Source: Siphonodentalium dalli (lineage: Eukaryota; Mollusca; Scaphopoda; Gadilida; Siphonodentaliidae). Taken from it: 64,000 bases of DNA. The notes under the pieces were generated by a model. It did no database searches. It was not told the origin of the DNA and saw nothing but the letters and a program-made list of their open reading frames with translations. Where the stretch lies: assembly GCA_032622095.1 (NCBI GenBank), contig CP136061.1, forward strand, positions 15,562,440 to 15,626,439, given 5' to 3'. This document shows, piece by piece, positions 12,601 through 26,300 of this stretch (position 1 is its first letter; each line of letters begins with the position of its first letter). A program made the translations under genes and the position numbers.

Positions 12601-14293
12601 GATGCATTTCCTGTTTAAAATTTTCAAGATATGAACAGTATCAGATCAACAGGTAAAGTTTGACTCTTTCAGTTTGATACAATTGATTTTGTCAGTTTGT
12701 CTGTTTTGATTTGATTTATTTTGTCAGTTTGTCTGTTTCAAATCCCCAAGTATTATGGTTTCCCGATCAGAACTTGTGTTTTCTAGACCAGATCAAATTT
12801 GTACATAAACGTTTAAGATGAATGTAAAGGTAAATCTGGACTAATTCCCTTTTTAGAGTTGTTCCCCCTTTCAACTCAGATTTTACAATTGATTTTGGTT
12901 TCCATATCATGATTTTTTATCCATATTTGTTTCTATAAACGCCGTTTGGTTTATATTTTTTCTGAAAACATTCCAGAAATGGACGCAACAAACAATGCGA
13001 ACCAGCAGCGACAAGCTACACCAGAGCTTCCGCAGACGATATCAACTATTATTACCACAGGAATCGTCCCAGCATCAGACTCAGAATCACCGCCCACGTC
13101 GTCAGAAGAGCGTCTACCGAAACCCAGACCAGTATATTCGGGAGAGGTATGTCTCAGTCAGTCCTTTGATTTTAAAATATGTAAGTGCTTTGTTTTACTT
13201 TTTGTGGCTGGTAAATAACATAAAGAGGGACTGTACACTAAATCCGGCCCTTTATGGGACCATCTCCTTTTATACTCAACAGAATATATGGAACAAATGA
13301 ATGAATTTGAGTCATGGATTATTGCAAAATATACTCATGTGCTCTATGAACGATGCAAACATGGTAACTATAAACTCATTTTCATTATAATTACCATGTT
13401 GTTGCATCGTTCATAGAGCACACACGTGTATTTTGCTCTGAGCCATGGCTCAAATACATTCATTTGGAGGGACTGGAGCAGATGGCACTCCACAGTTCAT
13501 GCTTCCATCTGTGTGGGGCTCCCTGTGGGTTACCTATATTTTGCACTGATAATGAAGTGCAGAAGATATTCCCGTCAAAGATACGTTACACACTGAACTA
13601 CATGTTATCTTCATTTTTATTCACAAAGAGAGGATCTATGAGATCCGTTTAAAATTTATTATTTTGGTATGAAATAACTTAAGTACCTTTTTGAATCATT
13701 ATTATGACGTAGCAGGTCACAGGTCACGTGTCCACTAGCAGTAAGGCCAAAAAAAAAAAAGGTTTTGGTTCTCAGGCACCGCCGCATTGAATAAAAAGGG
13801 CCGCATTAGGCCTTTTTATTGCAATGCCCGATGTTACGACAAAAAAACTTACGAAAATTTTTTTTTTTTTTGGGGGGATTTAATCAACATGTCCATAGCA
13901 GATATGTGTTGAATATTAGTGTTCATTGAGCTCTAACATGTAATGTGTTAAAAAGTGACTTGCAGGCTTACAACATAAAGTAGATGACTACAATTAAGAA
14001 AATGATTAGCTGATCCTCATGCTCCTCTTACAATTAGTCATTGTGAACAACTTACACTAATTGTAACTTTATACAATTGAAAGGCACAGGACTAAATTCA
14101 GGATCACATATTAGAATGGGGAGTTATCAGTTTTTAGACAACAATAACAGTAGTTAATGTCAGGGGCATTATATATTGTTAGGTAATCCCAGTCATACAC
14201 TGGTAGTACAATGTCATTTTTATGTTTACCCATACCATAGTATGGTAAACATAATGTCGACGTCCGGATTGACCACTCGTCGTGCGTCCGTCC

Positions 14294-14332
<39 letters not shown>

Positions 14333-17300
14333 CGTGGACACTTTACGCATGGTGCGATAACTCAAATATTTTCTATCCGATCGGAACTAAATTTTGTATA
14401 TGAGCTTCTCAGACCGTAATACAGATCGAGTTTTTTTTGACGGAGTTATGGCCCTTTTTCAACTTCGAATTCACGCATGCTGTCATAACTCAAACAATTT
14501 TTATCTGATCGGAACCAAATTTGGTATGCGAGTTTCAGAGCCCAAAATACAGATCGAGTTCGAATATGGGTTTGATCCGAGTTTTTTTTACGGAGTTATT
14601 GCCCTTTTTCGACTTAGAATTCATGGATGCTACAATAACTAAAAAAAATATTATCTCATGAGAAACAAATTTGGTATGTGAGTTTCTCTATCTAAAATAC
14701 AATTCGAGTTCGAATATGGGTTTGATCAGATTATTTTTAATGGAGTTATGGCCCTTTGATATAGAATTCATCCATGCTTCGATAGCTCAACCAGTTATCG
14801 TCTGATAGGAACCAAATTTGGTATGTGAGTTTCTCAACTCAAAATACAGATCAAGTTTGAATATGGGTTAGAACCTGTTTTTTATACCAGAGTTATGGCC
14901 CTTTTTAACTAAGGATTGAACAGATTCGATATTTTTATGCTTATCATGTAGAACCATAGCAGATATATAACCCCTGTGATATCAGTTAGCACTGAGAGAG
15001 AGAATAGATTAACTTGTATTATTGGAAATTAGAGTTATTTTTAGCCATCATATTGTCAGGGCACTGTGGAAGCTGTAATTGGACAGAGAACCATCTGTTG
15101 TTTATTGTATTTCCATACAGCTCTCTGGTTTAGGATATCAATGCAGTGTTCCAGTGACATACCTGTACCTAATTTTATTGAGTTAAAATTGTTAACCCTT
15201 GTCATCAATTTTATGCTTTTGTATATTTTTCATGTAATCATTCTCCTATTATATCCCTTTCACTTGTATGGATTTTTGTGGTTAAAATGAACCCTTAATT
15301 CTCAACATTCCTTATACTTAGCAGAAATACCTTTCATCGGATATATCTCATTTTATTGAGATGTATGTAAATTTTGTATGTGAATTTCTCAGCCCAAAAT
15401 ACAGATAGATTTCGAATTTGGGTTTGATCCATTTTTTTATATTTTAAACAGAGTTATGGCTTTTGGATATTCGTGTCAGAACTGAAAATAGCTGATCACT
15501 ATCGCCAAGGTATGGGTTAAACATCTGCCGATCGTGATCGGCCTCTCGTTATATAAGACTAAATGAGTTTATATGCATAACAGTTCCCTCTACCTTTCTG
15601 GTTATTACAAGACAGAGGAAGGTATCTTTGTCCATGCTTACTATGCGCAGAAAAAAATAAAAAATAAAAATAAAACCCTCCCTCCCTCATTGATTTGAAA
15701 AAAAAATTGCCCGAGAACCAAAACACTTTTTTTTTTTGGCCTAATATAAGCGAGAGGACACACAGGTAACGTTCTCTTTTCATCTTTGTGCGACAAGATC
15801 GAGGGAAGTAAAACGCTATGAGGAAATGAACCACATTACTGTCGGGTTCATTTTTTAGTTTAACCTAATCCGTTCTATATTTTTAACTTGTTGTGACTAC
15901 GTTTCAATTTGAGAAACGACACAATACTTGTTAAATTAATATCAGAGTGACAATTTCATACTTGAATTTATTTGTCTTACGTAAATAAAATTGAAAAATA
16001 TCTTTGTTCTGTTGAGAATTGTGGGAAATTTCCCAACTTCCGGTAACGGCGCACGTGGTTTACATTTCCGAATTGAATTCGTCTTTTCCGGTTCGCGTGT
16101 TGAACTCTCTTCTGGAACAATGTGTTATCTCTGTTCATTTGGTTTTAGAATGTAAGTATTATTTCGAACCTTCGATCAGCGAGACAACATTGGATTTGTA
16201 GCTTTGTTTATGTTGAAATTGTAACGTGACAACAGTCAACATTGGTTTTGTTTACGTTGAAATTGTCACTCACAAATATGTTTCATGTTGACAAATGTAT
16301 AGAATGCGTAGGGAGCAAATTAACTGGCATTGCATCGCAATTTGCTACCCACATTTGTATGGATTATAGCTATGTAATTTGTCATGACTTTGCTATGAGT
16401 TTAGCACAATGATATCTAATTAACTTATTTGCTAATCCAAATTTTAACAGTGATTTGCTCCCTGCATAATTAGGGATCAGGTTTGGGTCCATTTTCGTTT
16501 ATCTATGAATTAACTCACTTTGTGTGGTTTTGCTTGGTTCATAGTTTACTATGAATTAGTTTACTATACACACTGAGGTTGTTTGCCAACAAAATAACTT
16601 GGTGTCCAATGATAAGATCGCTCTGACACAAGTCATAACGTGACTCATCAGTCACCTAATTTCATGGTAAATTTTGAGGTCCCTTTCCTGATCCTTATCA
16701 ATGGTCAAAAAACAGGCTAATTTTCTTCCTCGTGTGGCCTCGGCTTCAGTAACCCCATTGTCCAGCAGGCTCAGGCTAATCCAATTATCCTCATTCCATG
16801 CTGACCTTGAGGTGGCCCCGCCGCATACTTCACCAATGTCACTAGGCAAAAGGCGCCATACTGTTCCGAGGGTAGGTTCCAGTGTTCACGGATCCAACCA
16901 TGCTTGACCGCTCCTGCTGGATCCTACCTCAGATTTTCGTCCTCCCACATCCCTTTCACTAGCATGTGCGATGTACCAAGATCTGTCCGCCCCCCAGGGA
17001 ACATCACAATTTGCCATCCAAATTTGGATAATAGCCATGCAATTTGGTATGAATTTGATGTGATTTGAGATTGAGAACAATGCTCCAGTCCATCCCACGA
17101 GGACAGCGAGAGCATTTATTTGCTCCCGTAATTCGGACGACGGGTGTAATATTGCACCCATACTTTTTCTCAAACAAAAAGGCATTGTGGAATAGGCCTA
17201 TGTCTAGTTACACTTTAATATGCCGTAGTTGAACTGAGCTGGTAAAGGATTTAAATAAACCTTCAAATAGTTCACTGTTGACCCAACAATTATAGTCTCC

Positions 17301-20300
17301 ATTAGTATTTAATGAGATGAGGGTCGGGTGCGAAATTTAGCACCTGTGATTTGAAAATTACGAGTGTGTACGGGTGCGCGAGCAATCACTCCCGTCTCCT
17401 GGGAAGGACTGTTGCTCTCTAATCATGTCAATGAGAGGCTATTTGATAATCAAAATTTCCAAAGTAATTTGCTCCCTGGAGTCCACCCTCGGGTGGAATT
17501 GCTGATAAGACCACTTCCCGGGACTCTGCATGACCTTAAGATGCTTGATATTAGGCGGAAGGCAATTATCGCAAGTGTAGCAGCTGGGGCTGTAGCTATT
17601 CATCGTAAATTTCATTGGAGTGATACTTGTATAGCGATACACGATTCAAGTAATATCTGCATATCTATGGGCTAGTGTAAACCAACGTTTCGGTTTATTC
17701 TATGTAAACTGTTTGACTGATCTGCCCCATAACCATGTAGTTCAATGCAAATAGTGTTCATTTAGAAACACTAGTGGAGTGTATCGTTATCTGTATCGTT
17801 TCATTGGTCGGTTATCTGGATTTGTATCGTGTAATGACCTAGTGTGTCGCACTAATGGCTGCACAGCATGATTCTGCTTCTCGTCCGATTTTAAGCTGGC
17901 TCCGGGTTAGGGGGAAACAGTCTGTACATTAATCATACCTCGATGCCTCTTTCCAGGTTTTACTCAGCCCTGTTTATTCAGTTTAGTACTATACAGAAAA
18001 AAAACCATTGGTTGGGTATGATGATCTGACATTTAGTTACAATTCTAATTAGCAGGGCTGATTGCCATCTGATGTGCATTATGTTTCTCACTTGGGATTT
18101 CGGAAAACACTTGCTGATACATGTATTTCTGGTGTCTGTATGGAAAAAAAAAAGAAATCGAGACAATTGCAGGGCATCGAGGAAAATCAGACGCAGTTTC
18201 TCTCCTCCGGTATGTGTCCTGGGGGGTTCGAGGGGGAACCGAGCGTTGGGCCATCAGACAGCGCGCCGTCTCATACCGGGTTTTCTCGGGTGCTGTACGT
18301 AACAGTTAACATAGCGCAGTCATCGGCCTGGGCAGAGACTTTTAACAGACGCTCAATTTGTTGTTTAAACCATGGAGTTACCAGGGCTCAAACTTATTAC
18401 CTTTCACTTGTCCCTGATTGGCATCTACTTTGTTTATGGGTAACCAATCGATTCTTCTGAATGTAAATTCTCCTCTTTACACAGATCATCTTTCACCCTT
18501 ACTAAAGGTTCCGTGTGGCGGAACTCCAAGCCTTGGAATCCTTCCAACAAATTTGCGAAGGTCAATCTGGTTTTCTACAGCGATCAGCTGCTTTTCCGCA
18601 AACCAAGCTGCGAATCACATTTCTAATTGCGTAGAGCATTCATTCTTTCAACCAGTTTATTACCTCAGACCCGAGGAAATTGTTTTAATTTACAAAAACA
18701 CCATTCATCGACGGATGTCGGGCAGTATTTCTTCACCAATCGCGTGGCAGAAATGTGGAATAAACTTCCAGAATATATTGTGATCGCAGAGACAGGTGCA
18801 TTTCAGAATTTTGAGCCCTGCGTCATGCCAACGACATACCGTGATGCCCTGAATGATTGAGTCCTTCGCCGCCGGGGGGTTGTGGATCATTTAGGGCATT
18901 GCTGTACTCAGTGCTCCTTTTTGACATGCTGTCTTGAATAACTCAAACAGGCGGGCACTCCGTCTAACGGCGCACATGAGGCAATCACCGTTGGCGACAG
19001 ATGAGTCTCTGCCCACGGGGAGGAACTAGGGTCCGGGTCCTCGCTGTATGATAGACAGACAGCCGTCAGACCATACGCACATGTGACTGGTCTTCCGTAC
19101 CATGACATCTCTCGTACAACTGTCGAACGAGATTATGCCTTCACCTTAGTGGCTACGGTGGGTTGGAAACACGAACAGCTCATGGACCCGGGCCCTTCGT
19201 CTGTTAAGAACAATCAGTGAATAACAAGAAGACACTTTCTTCTTGTTATCAACATTCTGGTTGTTTTTAGACCTTCATCCTCCACAGCCTGTTCATCCTT
19301 TCCGACCGTTTGAAGTTGTTCCATCTCGATGGGCTTCCTCCTTCCAAACATTTTCTAATATATTACATTCAGGCCTCCAAGTGTCCCTTTCCTTCAAGGT
19401 AACTGAATACACTCGATTGAATCGACAGGCTGTGGAGGCAGTTTACAACTCGGGACTCTCCGGACTTATTTTCTTCTCGATTGTTTCGATACCAGAAAAC
19501 ATTTTAGGAATTTCAAACTCCTATCACGCTAGGGGTTTTTTTCCAACCAGTTTCACGGCTCATAGTAAATGCTGGTCATGTCATTGTCCGATGGAGATGG
19601 TTTATCTCCGGTGTATTTCGTACTCGAAGTAAAGTTTTTGAAAACAATAACATGGGTTTTCCTGGGCAGCAATTGGACGCTCACTACACTTTGAAGCCTC
19701 ATGGACTACTAATACGTCGATTGGACATTTAACTACTGTCATTTTGACAGTCAGTTACAAAATAATTATTTTGAGCCTTGACCGGTTGTTAACAAAATTG
19801 GGTTTGTACCTGACAGTATGTCGTAAAAACTCACAATCATGGTTATGCAGCTATTGAAATCTGGGTTTCTTCGCCTGAAATGAGGTTTGGTCTGTTTCTA
19901 ATCGTATTTACATTCACCTCTTCCTCATTTTACATCCAGATTGTCTATTCAGGTAGCAATAGATTTCCTTCCTCTGGTGTCAAAACGTCGGGATATCTTG
20001 GTTTGTTCAGTCACAAGCATGGATCAGAGTGGTCTATGCTTTCTGCATATGACCAGCTTGCTCCATGGAGGAGGCGGCACCTGCATGTACATGCATATGA
20101 CCTTTGGGCGATTTCTACCAAATGAGTTTTCAAAATTACTGGTTACCTGACTTCAGGAATAAAAGGGGGGGGGGGCTAAGATTCAGCCATTGGGCTCATT
20201 CATCTACTTTCTCCACTTTACCGTGTATCATAAATCAAATCTGCGAATCGGTACCTTTTGGATTCATTTGTTGCTACTCAGCAGGTTCAAAAGAATTGCT

Positions 20301-23300
20301 CTTAATCAAAATACAATAGTATCTCATTCCTCGCAGCCTCCTCCTATGAGTTGATTCTAACATGTAGTTCAGTGTGTAACGTATCTTTGACGGGAATATA
20401 ACATTTTCAATAGAAAATACATATTCCCTAATAAGATACTTATACACTGAACTCACATGGCCCTCCCAAATTGGGATTTCCCCTCCCCGCTGCTCGGTCA
20501 CACCCCTCGAATCTTGTAAGAGGATGAAAAGAGAACGTTACCTGTGTGTCCTCTCGCTTATATTACTGCTAGTGGACACGTGACCTGTGACCTGCTACGT
20601 CATAATAATGATTCAAAAAGGTACTTAAGCTATTTCGTACCAAAATAATAAATTTTAAACGGATCTCATAGATCCTCTCTTTGTGAATAAAAATGAAGAT
20701 AACATGTAGTTCAGTGTGTAACGTATCTTATTAGGGAATATGTATTTTCTATTGAAAATGTTATTTCATATTCATTGATGGAAATGTATAGATAGTAAGT
20801 TAAACAAACGGAACTTATTATCTGAACAATATTTAGTATAGAATGGTTTAACCCTTTACCCAACAGAACGGCCCTGTGCCAATGCATTCTCATATATAAG
20901 AGAATGCATTGGCTTAACACATTAAAAATTATAAAATTGTTAAAGAATGTAAGAAAAAATGGTAAAAAGTGTTAAAAAAGTGTTTTTTTTAGGCCAATGC
21001 ATTCTCTTATATATGCGAGGCGACCTATGGTTGACTCGCATATATAAGAGAATGCATTGGCACAGGGTATAACTGTAACTATCACAATGTGATCAAGGAG
21101 CCGGTTCCAATGATATCCATATTTGTATGGTTCTATTGAGACAGACCGAAGATATTTTAGGCTGTTGAAGCTTTACTTGGCCGGTTTTGGCCGGTTTGTT
21201 GGGTAAAGGGTTAATAAGGGAACTACTCGTCAATGAGTATTTAGTATAGAATGGGTTAATAAGGGAACTACTCATCAATGAGTATTTAGTATAGAATGGG
21301 TTAATAAGGGAACTACTCATCAATGAGTATTTAGTATAGAATGGGTTAATAAGGGAACTACTCATCAATGAGTATTTAGTATAGAATGGGTTAATAAGGG
21401 AACTACTCATCAATGAGTATTTAGTATAGAATGGGTTAATAAGGGAACTACTCGTCAATGAGTATTTAGTATAGAATGGGTTAATAAGGGAACTACTCGT
21501 CAATGAGTATTTAGTATAGAATGGGTTAATAAGGGAACTACTCATCAATGAGTATTTAGTATAGAATGGGTTAATAAGGGAACTACTCATCAATGAGTAT
21601 TTAGTATAGAATGGGTTAATAAGGGAACTACTCATCAATGAGTATTTAGTATAGAATGGGTTAATAAGGAACTACTCATCAATGAGTATTTAGTATAGAA
21701 TGGGTTAATAAGGAACTACTCGTCAATGAGTATTTAGTATAGAATGGTTTAATAAGGAACTACTCATCAATGAGTATTTAGTATAGAATGGGTTAATAAG
21801 GGAACTACTAATCAATGAGTATTTAGTATAGAATGGGTTAATAAGGGAACTACTCGTCAATGAGTATTTAGTATAGAATGGGTTAATAAGGGAACTACTC
21901 GTCAATGAGTATTAAGTATAGAATGGGTTAATAAGGGAACTACTCGTCAATGAGTATTTAGTATAGAATGGGTTAATAAGGGAACTACTCGTCAATGAGT
22001 ATTTAGTATAGAATGGGTTAATAAGGGAACTACTCGTCAATGAGTATTTAGTATAGAATGGGTTAATAAGGGAACTACTCTTCAATGAGTATTTAGTATA
22101 GAATGGGTTAATAAGGGAACTACTCGTCAATGAGTATTTAGTATAGAATGGGTTAATAAGGGAACTACTCGTCAATGAGTATTTAGTATAGAATGGGTTA
22201 ATAAGGGAACTACTCGTCAATGAGTATTTAGTATAGAATGGGTTAATAAGGGAACTACTCGTCAATGAGTGTTTAGTATAGAATGGGTTAATAAGGGAAC
22301 TACTCGTCAATGAGTATTTAGTATAGAATGGGTTAATAAGGGAACTACTCGTCAATGAGTATTTAGTATAGAATGGGTTAATAATGGAACTACTCGTCCA
22401 TGAGTATTTAGTATAGAATGGGTTAATAAGGGAACTACTCGTCAATGAGTATTTAGTATAGAATGGGTTAATAAGGGAACTACTCATCAATGAGTATTTA
22501 GTATAGAATGGGTTAATAAGGGAACTACTCATCAATGAGTATTTAGTATAGAATGGGTTAATAAGGGAACTACTCATCAATGAGTATTTAGTATAGAATG
22601 GGTTAATAAGGGAACTACTCGTCAATGAGTATTTAGTATAGAATGGGTTAATAAGGGAACTACTCGTCAATGAGTATTTAGTATAGAATGGGTTAATAAG
22701 GGAACTACTCGTCAATGAGTATTTAGTATAGAATGGTTTAATAAGGAACTACTCATCAATGAGTATTTAGTATAGAATGGGTTCATAAGGGAACTACTCG
22801 TCAATGAGTATTTAGTATAGAATGGGTTAATAAGGGAACTACTCGTCAATGAGTATTTAGTATAGAATGGGTTAATAAGGGAACTACTCGTCAATGAGTA
22901 TTTAGTATAGAATGGGTTAATAAGGAACTACTCATCAATGAGAATTTAGTATAGAATGGGTTAATAAGGGAACTACTCGTCAATGAGTATTTAGTATAGA
23001 ATGGGTTAATAAGGGAACTACTCGTCAATGAGTATTTAGTATAGAATGGGTTAATAAGGGAACTACTCGTCAATGAGTATTTAGTATAGAATGGGTTAAT
23101 AAGGGAACTACTCGTCAATGAGTATTTAGTATAGAATGGGTTAATAAGGGAACTACTCGTCAATGAGTATTTAGTATAGAATGGGTTAATAAGGGAACTA
23201 CTCGTCAATGAGTATTTAGTATAGAATGGGTTAATAATGGAACTACTCATCAATGAGTATTTAGTATAGAATGGTTTAATAAGGAACTACTCATCAATGA

Positions 23301-26300
23301 GTATTTAGTATAGAATGGGTTAATAAGGGAACTACTCGTCAATGAGTATTTAGTATAGAATGGGTTAATAAGGGAACTACTCGTCAATGAGTATTTAGTA
23401 TAGAATGGGTTAATAAGGGAACTACTCGTCAATGAGTATTTAGTATAGAATGGGTTAATAAGGGAACTACTCGTCAATGAGTATTTAGTATAGAATGGGT
23501 TAATAAGGGAACTACTCGTCAATGAGAATTTAGTATAGAATGGGTTAATAAGGGAACTACTCGTCAATGAGAATTTAGTATAGAATGGGTTAATAAGGGA
23601 ACTACTCGTCAATGAGTATTTAGTATAGAATGGGTTAATAAGGAACTACTCGTCAATGAGTATTTAGTATAGAATGGGTTAATAAGGGAACTACTCATCA
23701 ATGAGTATTTAGTATAAAATGGTTTAATAAGGGAACTACTCATCAATGAGTATTTAGTATAGAATGGGTTAATAAGGGAACTACTCATCAATGAGTATTT
23801 AGTATAGAATGGGTTAATAAGGGAACTACTCGTCAATGAGTATTTAGTATAGAATGGGTTAATAAGGGAACTACTCGTCAATGAGTATTTAATATAGAAT
23901 GGGTTAATAAGGGAACTACTCGTCAATGAGTATTTAGTATAGAAAGGGTTAAACTTATTATTATAGTATAGAAAGGGTTTAATAAGGGAACTACTCGTTA
24001 GAGATGGGCGGTACTCGGTATTTACCGTGCGGTATCGGTATCAGCGTAATACCGATTTACCGTACCGAATCAAAACTAAAAATACCGAATTTCGGTACTG
24101 AAATTATTCATGTGTTGCCCAACTTGTGTGTCTTCGTATTGAGTAAAGGTTCTCAGTAAACAGTTTTGATTCGGTACTTTAATTAAAATTAATCTCAGAA
24201 TTATACAAATCCATTAGACCATCAGTTTGACAGGCCTTGAGCGAGCAAAAGGAATAAACACTCACAGATGGCTGACCTAGTTACGGGCCTAACAATCAAT
24301 GCAGTTGTTAGAATAGATACACACTACACAGTGTATCAAAGAAGCAGTGCTGTGACTTATTGCTACATTGTAACGTGGACAATACCACATTGACTGTCAC
24401 TGTGTAATACTCAGGTGGTGGCAGTCTGTATAGCACGTGGCTTTGGTGACTTCAAAGACACCGACAATGCAAGCGGCATAAACAGAAATAAGGTCTGATT
24501 TCATTTATACAGTGAATCAAATCTACTTTCACTTTCTAAAAATAGAACAGATCCATCAATTGATTAAATTCTAAGATTTATTTCGGCGTTGCGGCTATTG
24601 ATTGGGATTTGTGAATTGTGATCACTGATTACTACTCACAATTCTATCCACTCGCGAAAATGTGACGAAATTGACACGTATATATATTGTAGCCGTGCAA
24701 TGATGCAATCTCTTATTCTTTTCAAAAGCGGTGCGACGGCCTGCGTGTACATGTAAATGATCAAAGAGATGTGTGATTATTGTGAATATCACTTAATTGA
24801 ATAATTGTGTAGGTCATTGTGTTCCTCATTTAGCTGTTGTCGCGAATGTTGTAAATCCATGGGCATATTTTCATGTATATTGGTCAGTTAAAAACTTGAG
24901 TTACCGCAATTTACCGGGAATTTCTGCTCTGGTTTTGTAATTTAATAGCAATACCGATTACCGTACCGATACCGCGGTAAATCGACGAAAATTTACCGAT
25001 ACCGATACCGAGCTTAAAATTTCAATACCGCCCATCTCTACTACTCGTCAATGAGTATTTAGTATAGAATGGGTTAATAAGGGAACTACTCGTCAATGAG
25101 TATTTAGCATAGACTGGGTTAATAAAAATATATATGTGTCTAATTTAGTAGCGAACTAGAAATTGATGCTCATGTTTCACAAATTTCATGTCTGGTAACT
25201 TGTTGTTATGGTACACCATTCGAGGGCATATGTTCGACTCTCAGTACTGATCACACCAAGAATTCACTTCTACAAATAATGTTCAGGAGTGAATTTTAAG
25301 GCTGATTTCATAATGAGGGATGTAAATAATATTTTTAAAAGCCGGACTCGGTCGAATCAGATGAAAATTAATAATTGTCCTCTAATGTGTACCATTTCGT
25401 TGATCGTTCTCTCATGTTTGAAGTTTCTCAAGAAAAATATAATCGTATTTTCAGGCAATTAAGGATATCGCTCGATCCATGTTCCTCGATGTTATTAGCG
25501 GGATTGCACGGAATGTGGCTGTGGAATGCAAGCATGCTGTGGACACTATTCTCGATACCCAGACTGCATTGATGGATAGCATAGTTAGAGACACTACAGA
25601 CAGCATGTTAAGGTTAGTGATCCATACCTCTCAAGGTCTATATAAGCATGCAGTCCAAGCCATTCTCATTACCCAGAATGCAATAGTGAATAGCATGTTA
25701 AGGTTAGTGGTCCATACTTCTCGAGGTCTATATAAGCATGCAGTCCAAGCCATTCTCGATACCCAGAATGCAATAGTGGATAGCATGTTACGGTTGGTGG
25801 TCCAATTCGGCTGGTTAAACAACACATGTGGCGGCCCACGTCCGGAATTTTCCCGGTCTTCCGATCGGCCATGAAGTCCGCCTCTGCCCTCATGAATTTA
25901 TGTGAGAAGAGTACCATCTTATTGGATACACGGCTGGTTAAACAACACATGTGGCGGCCCACGTCGGTTTCATTTGCGGCCCAAGTTGTGGTTGGGCGGC
26001 CCAACCACATATACCCCCCCCCCCCCCCCCCCCCCCCCCAACCGTAAAAAAAAAACCCTCGGATTTTCGCTTGATAGAAAATCACGTGGAATCAGAATTT
26101 TTCCGGCCTCCGGCCCATCGGGTAATTTCCCGGTCTCCCGATCGGCCAGTCCGCCTCTGCTCCTGGGACCTCATTCTGCAAATAACAGACACACAATTTG
26201 ATCAAAATAGACTGATTTATGGATCATTGAAATGTAATTTGATGATTAAACATTCCATGACTGGAGCTTCCTGATATTTTGCGAAAACCCTGAGCCCAAA

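Larger units (their letters stand above)
8983..12610. mobile_element. Fold-back element split by a ~3.3-kb insertion
   Basis: 8983-9036 (ending GGGACCATCTCCTTTT) matches the left arm of the fold-back element at 13218-13460. The expected continuation, TATACTCAACAGAATATATG, appears only at about 12342, and the inverted right arm ends at 12610 (GGAGATGGTCCCATAAATGG). I infer that the sequence between about 9037 and 12341 was inserted into this element. The inverted arms around 12342-12405 and 12500-12572 are visible directly; the insertion is inference. Confidence 0.5.

Noticed and set aside
12946-13218. Independent small gene starting MDATNNANQQ
   Set aside because: Phase and sequence fit an internal MCM3AP exon exactly, joining the NQLKALLP exon to the CID exons.
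14280-14340. Coding significance of RLSVCLSVCLSV frames
   Set aside because: Translation of a TGTC microsatellite.
21093-23926. Minus-strand repeat proteins rich in SSSLINPFYTKYSL
   Set aside because: By-product of a 45-bp non-coding satellite; no start context, no conserved domain, and frames break at every 44-bp unit.
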